Origin: Alphaproteobacteria bacterium
Lineage (GTDB): Bacteria; Pseudomonadota; Alphaproteobacteria; UBA9655
Length of the DNA stretch: 53,406 nucleotides
NCBI GenBank assembly: GCA_017992885.1
Contig: JAGONT010000001.1
Span: forward strand, 197,344-250,749
Reading direction: 5' to 3'
This document shows positions 28,074 through 36,900 of this stretch, one piece after another (the first letter of the stretch is position 1; each line of letters begins with the position of its first letter). The position numbers and the translations under genes were made by a program. The notes below the pieces were generated by a model that was given only the letters and a program-made list of their open reading frames with translations, did no database searches and was not told where the DNA came from.

Positions 28074-28893
28074 ATCCTAAATACCTATTGTAATAGTGCT
28101 GAATATCACGCATAAGCGCTCTTACACGCAGGGAACGGGGCAAGTCATTTTGATAGTCAGCCGAGCGAAACAGATGCCCTGCTTTTAAGTCAAACACTGG
28201 ACATTTTATTGGAATTTTATACCATTTTTCTCCTTTAATAAGCGTACTCGGATTACATTCCATCGTCAGAGCTTGTATGTCTACTTCAGCAGCAATAGCT
28301 AAATTTCCTAAACTTCGATGTAACCTTATAGGCTTTTTGGGTATTGATCGTGTCCCTTCTGGAAAAATAATAATATTCTCCCCACGCCTCAACTGTTCTA
28401 CACAGTCACGGTAAAATTGCTCAGGTGTTAGATCATTACGAATGTAACCTGCTGCACGCACAACGCCACCGAGAAAGGGATTTTTCCACAGTTCACTTTT
28501 TACAATACATTGAATATTCTTAAGGTGGGCCATGATCACAACAACATCTAAAAGACTAGGATGGTTACAAATCATTAACACCCCTTTTAGATCTTGAATT
28601 CCCGCTAAATCACTGGTTTTTACCTTTATTACCCCCAATAACTCTAAACTTTTTAAATAGACTTTAAAAGTATAGCGGATCACAAAACGAACTCTGTCAT
28701 GTCGTTGGCGAAGATCCCTATTCAAGAGGGCAATCAAGGGAAACAAAGTCAAACAGAGGATAAGTCCTCCAACACCAATAAGGGAAAACCCCACTGCCGT
28801 TCCAAACAAACGCTTTAGGTAATTGCTCTTTTTAGTGAACACGCTCCAAGAGGAAATTTCCTCCAGGTACTGAAATTTTACATCTTTTTGCAT
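28066..28893 (-). CDS. apeD: PlsC-type acyltransferase ApeD
   Basis: This lysophospholipid-type acyltransferase has motif I NHPSLLD, motif III FPEGTRS, and an N-terminal membrane helix (about 30-55). It would acylate the lipid part of the pigment. Its start lies 62 nt inside the preceding gene, an unusually long overlap. No better ATG exists downstream, so the true start may be a later TTG or GTG. Confidence 0.87.
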   Translation of the reverse strand: MQKDVKFQYLEEISSWSVFTKKSNYLKRLFGTAVGFSLIGVGGLILCLTLFPLIALLNRDLRQRHDRVRFVIRYTFKVYLKSLELLGVIKVKTSDLAGIQDLKGVLMICNHPSLLDVVVIMAHLKNIQCIVKSELWKNPFLGGVVRAAGYIRNDLTPEQFYRDCVEQLRRGENIIIFPEGTRSIPKKPIRLHRSLGNLAIAAEVDIQALTMECNPSTLIKGEKWYKIPIKCPVFDLKAGHLFRSADYQNDLPRSLRVRALMRDIQHYYNRYLGYE

Positions 28894-29581
28894 CAGCTTT
28901 TAAAAATCCCAACAACCACGAAATGTTAGATGAATATTTATTTAATTCTTTTGAACTATATAATTCATTTCTTTCATAAGTCAAATATATACTTTTAGAA
29001 GGAAATTCCATAGATTTTTTATCTTTATCCCCCTCGCTGAGGAGAAGGACAAAATAAACTTCTGAGATTTCATTTCCTATCTGTCCTTTATAGGGATGCG
29101 GCAACGACCTATCATAATAGATGTATCCCACTGTCTCTTTCTTTTGTTTTTGTAATGCAAAGGCTTCAACAAGCCCCATTTCAAAGCTCAATGCAGCACC
29201 TGATAAAGCCACATGATTTTTTCTATTTTTTACCGCAATTGAAAAAAGACCAATAATTGCATTATGCACTGACAAGCTAAAGTTTATTGGGGATAACATT
29301 TCCTTTCTTGCAAGACTGGATAAAAGGTTGACAACGCGCTCCATATCCCCGTGTCGACAAGAGACAACCCACGGAAACTGATCTAGTGTTCCAGGGGAAG
29401 AGCTCCGGCATAGCCCTTCCACAACCTTTTGTCCCAAAGATGTCAAACGTCTTCGTATTATCGCAGATAAAGGCTTTTGACTTTGTTCAGATTCACTTTT
29501 CGGCCAAAATCCCGTCTCTTCTCCTATTTTCCAATAACATCGACTTATCTTTACGCAGTGATTTTGTAATTCAAAGCTCAT
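28832..29581 (-). CDS. apeC: Beta-ketoacyl synthase chain-length-factor-like ApeC
   Basis: This 249-residue protein resembles the short KS-like chain-length factors (Ketoacyl-synt_2 family). The family stretch SPINFSLSVHNAIIGLFSI is present, but the active-site Cys and paired His residues of true synthases are missing. It should therefore be non-catalytic and pair with ApeO to set chain length. The start overlaps the upstream lipoprotein gene as ATGA. Confidence 0.83.
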   Translation of the reverse strand: MSFELQNHCVKISRCYWKIGEETGFWPKSESEQSQKPLSAIIRRRLTSLGQKVVEGLCRSSSPGTLDQFPWVVSCRHGDMERVVNLLSSLARKEMLSPINFSLSVHNAIIGLFSIAVKNRKNHVALSGAALSFEMGLVEAFALQKQKKETVGYIYYDRSLPHPYKGQIGNEISEVYFVLLLSEGDKDKKSMEFPSKSIYLTYERNELYSSKELNKYSSNISWLLGFLKADAKRCKISVPGGNFLLERVH

Positions 29582-29988
29582 TTTTCATTACAACAGTCCT
29601 TACAACCTATTGCATTCACAATATCATTTTCCATTTTCTTTATCCAACTATTATAGTTGCGATGCACTTCTCCAGCTTCATAATTTAAATTACATGTATC
29701 TATATAATTTATAGAAAAAAAGCACGTATTATAATCAATCTGTACAATCGCTTTATGGGCCCTTTTTTCAAGATGACAGATAAGAGTTTGAGGTGTAGTT
29801 GAATCACAACGCCAGCCTCGTTTTGCAACAGCTTCACAGATACGCCGTCCTATTTCTTGAGAAGACATTTTCTTAGCTTCAAAGGGCATAAGATGTTGGT
29901 TAACATTATATATTGGCACATGATTTGCACATCCCATAAGACCACTTGTAACCACTGCAATAAGGAGCAAACCTATAAAATTTTTCAT
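29578..29988 (-). CDS. Small lipoprotein, first gene of the aryl polyene operon
   Basis: This 136-residue protein has a lipobox at Cys20 (SGLMGC). The body contains AKRGWRCDS, the AHKAIVQIDYNT strand, INYIDTCNLNY and a final VHRNYNSWI. This is a pattern I know from uncharacterised proteins, often near pigment or envelope genes, but I cannot name a function. It is the first gene of the operon, and its end overlaps apeC by 4 nt. The APE promoter should lie just upstream, in 29989-30110, which is shared with the divergent transferase. Confidence 0.7.
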   Translation of the reverse strand: MKNFIGLLLIAVVTSGLMGCANHVPIYNVNQHLMPFEAKKMSSQEIGRRICEAVAKRGWRCDSTTPQTLICHLEKRAHKAIVQIDYNTCFFSINYIDTCNLNYEAGEVHRNYNSWIKKMENDIVNAIGCKDCCNEK

Positions 29989-30110
29989 TCTTCTCTCTCT
30001 TGTCTAGTTTATTGAAAACATAATTCTTAAAATTTGGAATGCAGTCTCAATTAAGAGATAAATATTGCCAAACATCTTTCATATGCTATTATCTTTTTTT
30101 AAAAATTTAA

Positions 30111-30770
30111 GTGAAAATCTTGCTTTTATCAATACAAAAAATTACTTCACAAAAAATGCGATTTCTTTTAAATGAATTTAAGGGCGAGCATCATTTTGAT
30201 TTATCAGAATTGGACAAAAAACGTCCTTCTTTAGCCACCCGTCGCCTAGCAACTCTCGTTCTTACACGTTCTCTTTTAGTAGAAAATCGGCTCTTTTCCT
30301 TACAACAAGCTAAAAAGGTGACCATTCATCGATTCAAGTCTGGGAAACCTTTTCTTAAATTCCCTAAAAATATCAATCAATTAATTCCATCCATTAGCCT
30401 GAGTCATACAGGCCCTTGGATGGCTTGCCTTTTATCAGATAAAAAGACACAGGCAGGTCTAGATATAGAAGACATCACCATCAATCGACCTTACAAGAAA
30501 TTATCTGAATATGCCTTCTCAAAAAAAGAAAATGAATTTGTTTCGCAAACAGGTCAACTTGGCTTTTACAGGTTATGGACGACGAAAGAAGCCATTGCAA
30601 AAAGCAGAGGAAAAGGATTGAGTGACGCCCTTAAAATAGACTTAGGGTTTCAGCTTGCACGCCCTCTCTCTGCAGCTCAAGCAGAGATCAAAACAACAGA
30701 AGGAAACTATCATCTCTTTCAGCAAATCATAGACAACAGCCTTCTTTTGACAATTGCCCATAACAAATGA
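30111..30770 (+). CDS. Sfp-type 4'-phosphopantetheinyl transferase
   Basis: This 219-residue enzyme transfers the phosphopantetheine arm of CoA onto carrier-protein serines. The magnesium-binding pair Asp118 and Glu120 (GLDIED) and the W156-x-x-K159-E160-x-x-x-K164 motif are present. It is divergent from the aryl polyene operon and probably activates ApeE and ApeF. The listed start is a GTG with no clear ribosome site. The only nearby ATG (30083) is out of frame, so the N-terminus is uncertain. Confidence 0.87.
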   Translation: MKILLLSIQKITSQKMRFLLNEFKGEHHFDLSELDKKRPSLATRRLATLVLTRSLLVENRLFSLQQAKKVTIHRFKSGKPFLKFPKNINQLIPSISLSHTGPWMACLLSDKKTQAGLDIEDITINRPYKKLSEYAFSKKENEFVSQTGQLGFYRLWTTKEAIAKSRGKGLSDALKIDLGFQLARPLSAAQAEIKTTEGNYHLFQQIIDNSLLLTIAHNK

Positions 30771-30794
30771 AAGAAATACTTGTTATTTGTCTAA

Positions 30795-30847
30795 GAAAAA
30801 ACCCTCAAACAAGGGTATTCTAAAAGAATATTCCTAAATTTGAGGGT
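30795..30847 (-). terminator. Rho-independent terminator of cspA
   Basis: ACCCTCAAA (30801-30809) pairs with TTTGAGGGT (30839-30847), with further pairing inside. Read on the minus strand, the hairpin is followed by TTTTTT. It lies about 35 nt after the cspA stop and may also limit read-through from the phosphopantetheinyl transferase gene. Confidence 0.88.
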
Positions 30848-30881
30848 GATCTAAAAAAGCTTCAAAAAAAAGCCTTAAAAT

Positions 30882-31085
30882 TTACCGCAACTTAAGATTG
30901 ATTGCGGATGTTTTTCCCTTATTGCTTGCCAGCTCAAAGCTGACTTTTTGACCTTCGGCTAAATTGGAAATTCCAGAGCGTTCAAGCTCTGTAATGTGAA
31001 CAAATACATCACGTGTACCGTCTTCCATTTGAATAAAGCCGTAGCCTTTTGTAGGGTTAAACCATTTTACAGTGCCGTTTTTCAT
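30882..31085 (-). CDS. cspA: Cold-shock protein CspA family
   Basis: This 67-residue single cold-shock domain protein has RNP1 (KGYGFI, 13-18) and RNP2 (VFVHI, 27-31). It binds single-stranded nucleic acid and acts as an RNA chaperone. The gene has a long non-coding stretch upstream, as usual for cold-shock genes whose leader controls expression, and a textbook terminator downstream. Confidence 0.95.
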   Translation of the reverse strand: MKNGTVKWFNPTKGYGFIQMEDGTRDVFVHITELERSGISNLAEGQKVSFELASNKGKTSAINLKLR

Positions 31086-31372
31086 CTCAATATCCTTTGA
31101 TCAGGCGTTAACTAAGTGAGTTTGAAACAAGACGCGTAAAAATTCCACCCAACTCAAAGGTTCACTTCAGATATGGAGGAGGAGCTGGGGTAAGAAGAAG
31201 AAGGCATATAGTCTATCTTAGTTTCTTACGCAGAGCACACGATCTCTACGGTTTCTTTCCTTAAAAGAGTTTTAAACTCACTGTCAATATATGGAGTATT
31301 TTTAAAAATACAACCCCTAACATCTCCATATGTTAATTTGTTTTCTTTTCTCATTCATTCTTTTGTGAGCAA

Positions 31373-31396
31373 AAAGGCTGCAGCTGTGCAGCCTTT
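31373..31396 (-). terminator. Strong terminator-like hairpin without an obvious gene
   Basis: AAAGGCTGCA pairs with TGCAGCCTTT around GCTG. Read on the minus strand it is followed by TTTTTG, the canonical terminator form. No annotated minus-strand gene ends here, so it may close an undetected small RNA, or serve in the opposite direction. Confidence 0.72.
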
Positions 31397-31409
31397 CTAA
31401 GGTTTCAAC

Positions 31410-31559
31410 GTGTTCAAAAAAATAAGTTTTGATTCCCTCAAAAAATCTTTAGCCCAAGCAAAGAATGAATCTTTCTACAGTTTATATCAATTGCTCAAAA
31501 CTTATCTCAAAAAAAATTTGGTAAGAAGCCTAGGTATCGAAAAAGAAAATGCGCCTTAA
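31410..31559 (+). CDS. Possible small protein of 49 residues
   Basis: Open from a GTG to a TAA, lysine- and serine-rich (begins MFKKISFDSLKKSLAQ). No ribosome site is evident and no family is recognised, so it may be chance or a remnant. Confidence 0.25.
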   Translation: MFKKISFDSLKKSLAQAKNESFYSLYQLLKTYLKKNLVRSLGIEKENAP

Positions 31560-31712
31560 AACATACAATTTTGAGGAGGAATATTCTTTCCCTACACCCT
31601 TCTTTAAAAAAAGGGAGCCATGCTTTGAAAACATTATTAAAATTTTCTTGTTCCCCCTAGTCCAAATATATATTATCACCACTACACCGTGTTAATATTT
31701 TTTGGAATGTAC

Positions 31713-32222
31713 ATGAAAATTATTTGTTCTTTCCTTACAGTGGTTTTCTTTTTTTCTTTTTTCTCTACAGCCAAAGCGTCTGGAAGCCCTTCAGACAAAA
31801 AATTTGAGTCAGATTTGGAGTCACGTGGCCCTACTGTATCTTTACTCCTTAGTTCCTCAAAGCCCTATATTTTAGTTGTTGATGATAATGCTTTGAACCG
31901 AAAATGCCTCAGGAAAATTTTCGAGAAAAATTATGAAATTGTGGAGGCTGAAAATGGTATGCAAGCCATACAAGCTTGCATAGAATACACTTTTCTTTTT
32001 ATCACAATGGATTGGGAAATGCCCATCCTCTCTGGACCGGAGGCCATACAGCGCATACGTCAAGAGCTCCGCTTAAACACCCCTATTTTTGCCATTACAT
32101 CTTGCATTGAACAACATCATAGAGACACGCTTATGCACGCTGGCGCACAGGATATCTTTCCAAAACCGTTTAGAAAAGAACACTTATTAAAACTTGTTGA
32201 AGTTGTTAAGAGTCAACAATAA
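31713..32222 (+). CDS. Receiver-domain protein with an N-terminal signal peptide
   Basis: This is a CheY-like receiver domain with all key residues: acidic Asp57-Asp58 (VVDDN), phospho-acceptor Asp100 (TMDWEMP), Thr/Ser129-130 and Lys151 (PKPF). It is preceded by a hydrophobic leader of about 20 residues ending AKAS, which looks like a Sec signal peptide. There is no output domain. The ATG at 31713 has GGA at suitable spacing; a GTG at 31689 would add 8 residues. A receiver domain that is secreted or anchored is unusual, since phosphorelay partners are cytoplasmic. No kinase is adjacent. Confidence 0.82.
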   Translation: MKIICSFLTVVFFFSFFSTAKASGSPSDKKFESDLESRGPTVSLLLSSSKPYILVVDDNALNRKCLRKIFEKNYEIVEAENGMQAIQACIEYTFLFITMDWEMPILSGPEAIQRIRQELRLNTPIFAITSCIEQHHRDTLMHAGAQDIFPKPFRKEHLLKLVEVVKSQQ

Positions 32223-32224
32223 AA

Positions 32225-32998
32225 TTATAGGTCCAACCGACAGACAACAGGGGCATGATCTGAAGACTTTTCAATCCCGCGTATTGTTTTATCAACAAAA
32301 GCTTCCTTAAGATGATCAGCAGCTTGAGGAGACAGAAGGAAATGATCAATCCGAAGACCACAATTATTTTGCCACGCCCCCGCCCGATAATCCCACCATG
32401 TATAAAGTTCTTTTTCCAGAGGATGACTCGCTCTTAAGGCATCGCTCATTCCCAGATAAACAAGGGATCGATACTGTTCCCTCTCGGCTGTACTACACAA
32501 AATTTGCTCATGCCATTTGTGCGGATCGTATACATCTTGATCAGTTGGAGCGATATTAAAATCTCCCCCTAACACCAAGGCTTCATCATAGGTCAAAAGC
32601 GTCTTCACATGAGAATAAAGGCGCCTTAAAAAATTAATTTTATAAATATATTTATCGCTTTCCACAGCCGATCCGTTTGGCACATAAACAGAAGCCACAC
32701 GAATACCATGGGTCACAACTTCAAGATAGCGAGATTGATCATCCTGAAAACCAGGGAGGCCTCGCGTAATATCTTCAATCGGAAATTTAGATAATATGGC
32801 AACACCATTATACGTTTTTTGGCCATAAAAAGTAATATTATACTTTAAGTTTTCAATTTCTTCACAAGGGAATTGATCATCAGTGACCTTCGTTTCTTGC
32901 AGTAAGACAATATCAGGCCGTGCCTCATTAAGCCAGGCAAGCAAGAGGGGAAGACGTACGCGGAGAGAATTTACATTCCAAGTTGCAAAAATTAACAT
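32225..32998 (-). CDS. xthA: Exodeoxyribonuclease III
   Basis: This 257-residue AP endonuclease and 3'-exonuclease repairs abasic sites in DNA. Active-site features of the family are WNVNS (Asn8), LLQETK (Glu35), GGDFNIAP and the C-terminal SSDHAPVV. Length fits ExoIII. It ends 2 nt after the convergent receiver gene stop. Confidence 0.95.
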   Translation of the reverse strand: MLIFATWNVNSLRVRLPLLLAWLNEARPDIVLLQETKVTDDQFPCEEIENLKYNITFYGQKTYNGVAILSKFPIEDITRGLPGFQDDQSRYLEVVTHGIRVASVYVPNGSAVESDKYIYKINFLRRLYSHVKTLLTYDEALVLGGDFNIAPTDQDVYDPHKWHEQILCSTAEREQYRSLVYLGMSDALRASHPLEKELYTWWDYRAGAWQNNCGLRIDHFLLSPQAADHLKEAFVDKTIRGIEKSSDHAPVVCRLDL

Positions 32999-33115
32999 AA
33001 CTAAGACATACCTCTTTTGAAAAATTCGTCAAGATACAAAAATTTAATAAAATATTAAGTAGATTAAAGTTAATGTTATTATATATTTCAAATTAATCTA
33101 CAAAAGAGAGATAAA

Positions 33116-33955
33116 ATGAAAATAAAAATTACAACCACTTTAAAAGAAAGCTTTAAAGATGTGCTTGCTCACAAAACTGAATGGGTAAGAGTTGCTTTTT
33201 CTCCTGCTGGACTATGGTTCTTAGGTCTTGTCTTCATGATCAGCCTACACCTGTGGGTAGGGCATCCTATACTTCCTGAAAATTCTATAGGCAATCAAGC
33301 ATTAAATATTGAGCAAACCAGAGAAATCCCTACTTTAATTATTTTTTCTAATATTGTCTATTACATCATCTACATTATCGCCATTTTTAATCTTTATATT
33401 AATGGCTTTCGCTACGCAATTTTTCAAGAGGCTGGGGATCGATGGTTCAATCTACACCTCAATCGACGTTTTTTTACAATGATTGTATATTCACTCCTCA
33501 TTAGTATTATAGCAGGCCTTTACGCTCTTATTGTAACTGGTATTACCATAGGTATCCATTATTCTGTTGAAAGCCTAATTTTAACTGCTACTGTAGCCAC
33601 TTTACTTGCAGCTTTCGGATTTTACCTTATTCTTCGTATTAGCCTGGCTTTTCTTTTTATTTCCATTGATCAAAAAAAGCCTATCAATAAAAGTTGGAAG
33701 CTCTTAAAAGGAAATGTTTCACGATTATTAGGATTAATTCTCTTAATTTGGATAAGTATTTTCTTAGTAAGCGCAATCGGAATTGTTATCTTAGGTATTT
33801 TTGGCTGGATTTTCTATCTTATACACCCCCCCCTTGCAGGAATCGCACTTCTCTTTATCATACTATTCGCTTTATCCATGTGGCTTCTTAGTTGGGCCAT
33901 TGTTTCAAAATCTCTCTCCCTCGTCTATAAGGATTTAAGAGAAAGCACCCTCTAA
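33116..33955 (+). CDS. Multi-pass membrane protein, unknown family
   Basis: This 279-residue hydrophobic protein has about six membrane segments, with a charged N-terminal stretch (residues 1-28) and a short loop FRYAIFQEAGDRWFNL. GAGAG precedes the ATG. I do not recognise a family. It ends 2 nt before the convergent aas-like gene. Confidence 0.7.
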   Translation: MKIKITTTLKESFKDVLAHKTEWVRVAFSPAGLWFLGLVFMISLHLWVGHPILPENSIGNQALNIEQTREIPTLIIFSNIVYYIIYIIAIFNLYINGFRYAIFQEAGDRWFNLHLNRRFFTMIVYSLLISIIAGLYALIVTGITIGIHYSVESLILTATVATLLAAFGFYLILRISLAFLFISIDQKKPINKSWKLLKGNVSRLLGLILLIWISIFLVSAIGIVILGIFGWIFYLIHPPLAGIALLFIILFALSMWLLSWAIVSKSLSLVYKDLRESTL

Positions 33956-33957
33956 GT

Positions 33958-36900
33958 TTACCCTATCCCCTCCCCTTCTAAAGCTCGGTAATCTACTTTT
34001 CCAGAGCCCAGGAGGGGAAGTGAGGGAAGGATATGTATACTCCTTATGAGTGATAATTCTGACAATCCCTGAGCTCTCCAAAAAGACAGAAGAGCTGCTT
34101 TATCCGCCAAACAATAAGTCGTAAATAAAATCAACTTTTCTCCTTTTTTAGGATCAGAACGAGCAATAACTGCGTGATTACATCCCGGCCAAAGACGCCT
34201 TATAGCCTCTTCAACAGCCGCAAGAAAAATCATTTCTCCACCCACTTTAGCAAACCGCTTCGCTCTGCCTAAAAGACGAACATACCCTTCAGTATCAATG
34301 TCAACAATATCTCCTGTATCATACCATCCCTCAACAGGGGGAACGAGTTTCGCAGGGGTTGCTGCTAACAAATATCCTTTCATCACATTCGGCCCTTGAA
34401 CCCAGAGACGACTCCCCTCCGAAAATCCCTCAACAGTTTCAAGACGTTGAGAGATACCGGGTAAAAAACGACCCACCGTCCCTGCCTTATAATGCATAGG
34501 CGTATTCACACAAAGGACGGGGCCTGTTTCTGTTGTCCCATAACCCTCAAAAAGACGAAGACCGAACTTATCAAACCAAAGATGTTGGGTTTCTTCTTTC
34601 AGTTTTTCTGCTCCTGCGAATACGTATCTGAGCGTATGGAAATCGTAAGCATGCGCGACACGCCCATACCCATTTAAAAAGGTATCTGTGCCAAACAAAA
34701 TTGTAGCTCCCATATCATAAACAAGTTCAGCTACAGCTCGATAGTGCAGCGGTGAAATATAATGAAAAGTTCGAATTCCGGATAACAAAGGCAAAATCAT
34801 CCCTGCAGTTAAGCCGAAAGCATGAAAGAGGGGAAGAACATTTAAAACCCTGTCGTTGTTATTAAAATCAACAACAGACGCGAGTTGTCGACAATTTGCT
34901 TGAAGGGCGAGGTGACTTAACACCACACCTTTAGGGATCCCTTCAGAACCTGATGTAAATAATATGACACTCCCATCAGAAGGGTTAGAAACACTTTTAT
35001 AAGCCTTTTGGGGAACAATCATTCCATAAAATCCCCACATTTTATCCATCAGACGCACTTGTTTAATTTTATTCTCAAGATAATGAATATGAATGTTATG
35101 CCGTTTTAAAAGCTCGATAGCTTCTTGAAGACGCATTTTTTCAATAAACAGTCGCGAGGTGATAACGTTCTTAAGTTTTGCCACCTGACAGGCTATTAAA
35201 AGAGCTGACATTCCACTTGAGTAATTTAAAAGAGCAGGAACCCGGTTAATGGCTTGCAAAGCCCAAAAGCTAATAACAAGACCATGCACATTAGGTAACA
35301 AAAGACCCACAGCTTCTTTCTCAACGGTTTTGCGAGCTAACACCCGTGAGAGGGTAAAAATTCTTAAGAAAAGACTCGCATAAGTAAGTGTCTTATGACT
35401 AACATCTTCTAAAATAAGCGTTCTCGCTCCATACAATTTTCGGCTTTCAAGAAGGGCCGAAAAAAGAGTTTTTTTGAGAGAGCTGGTGGCAAACATCATC
35501 GTTACCATCATCGTATAAAGTTGTTCCCCTAAGGCCCTACGACGAGCTCTCCCCTGCAGAGCTGAATTGATAGAAAGCGTTTCAGAAGGAAAGATTGTCA
35601 ACGTTACTTTAGGAAAGAATTGACGAGGAACGCGTCCTTTGAGTAAAGAGAAAAAGGTATATTGAGCCCCTTCAATGTGAATGGGAAGCAGAGAAGCAGC
35701 TGCCTTTTCAGCAACCATTCCTGGACCCTCATAAATTTTCATTAGGCTCCCTGTTAGGGTCAGCCGTCCTTCGGGAAAAATCAAGACTCTGTGCCCTTTT
35801 TTGGCTTCTTCAATGACCTCACGCAAGGCATAAGGATAGTGAGGATCAATCGGCAAAACTTTAGCCAGAACTAAAAAGGGTTTTACCCACCATTTTTTAG
35901 CTGTAAAAAGATTAACCGCAAAAATGGGTTTTACAGGCAAAGCGACAGCGATGAATAAAGCATCCAGATAAGACGTATGATTTGCAATTAAAATAACTCT
36001 TTTTCCTGCTTTTTCATAATTTTCGAGTCCGCGCACTTCAAAACGAAAAAGGCAGCGTAAAAGCAAATGAAGCATATTCCTCAATGCAGAATCAGGAAGA
36101 ATTCTTATCAGATAAATTGTGATAACTCCTTGCCCCAGTGCTGTTAAAAAAATAAGTACAGGAATGGACACACCCAAACTTAGTAAACAAAAAGAGGCAA
36201 AGCTGGCAAAAACCATGAATCCTGCATTTATAATATTACAATAAGCAATGACTTGAGAGCGCTGATTTGGAGAAACAGTGGTTTGAATAAAGGCATAGAG
36301 AGGGACAGTGAAAAGTCCCCCCACAAAGGAAAGCGCAACAATATCTACGGTTAGCCTGACTCCTGAAAAAGACGTTAAAAATTCAATAAGAGAGAGCGGC
36401 TTTAAGGATAAAGGGGAAGCAAAGCTAGAAAAATCAACCAACAGAGGCACCGACAGAAAAGCGAATAAAGGAACATATTTTGTCGTAATCTCATTCTTAA
36501 AAAACCAACTACAAAAAATGGACCCCATCCCCAGTCCAATCGTAAAAAGCAAAAGAAGAAAAATAAAAACGTTTTCTTGAACCTTAATCACATCATTCGC
36601 AAAAGATGGAAGTTGAGACAAAAGAATGGTCCCTACCAGCCAAAACCAAGAAATGCCAATAATAGCCCTAAAAACCCGCTCTTCTTTCCGCGCATATTGA
36701 GACAGTTTTTTAACCTCAGCGCGCCAGGAAAACTGTATTTTTAGGTGAGGCGCTCTCCGAGGGATTTTAGGAACCAATAAACTAAAAAACAATCCAAGAA
36801 GAGCCACTATAAGCAATTGAAAGCTTAAAATAGATGGAGAAATTTTCAAGTGAACCATCAAAGCTCCACAGAAATTTCCTAACATAATGGAAAGAAAAGT

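Larger units (their letters stand above)
31086..31712. other. cspA leader region and gene-poor stretch
   Basis: The first part (31086 to about 31,300) is the likely cspA 5' leader. A GC-rich hairpin sits at 31373-31396. An open frame at 31410-31559 (GTG start, 49 residues, lysine-rich) has reasonable composition but no recognisable family. The end holds the promoter of the receiver-domain gene. Confidence 0.45.
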
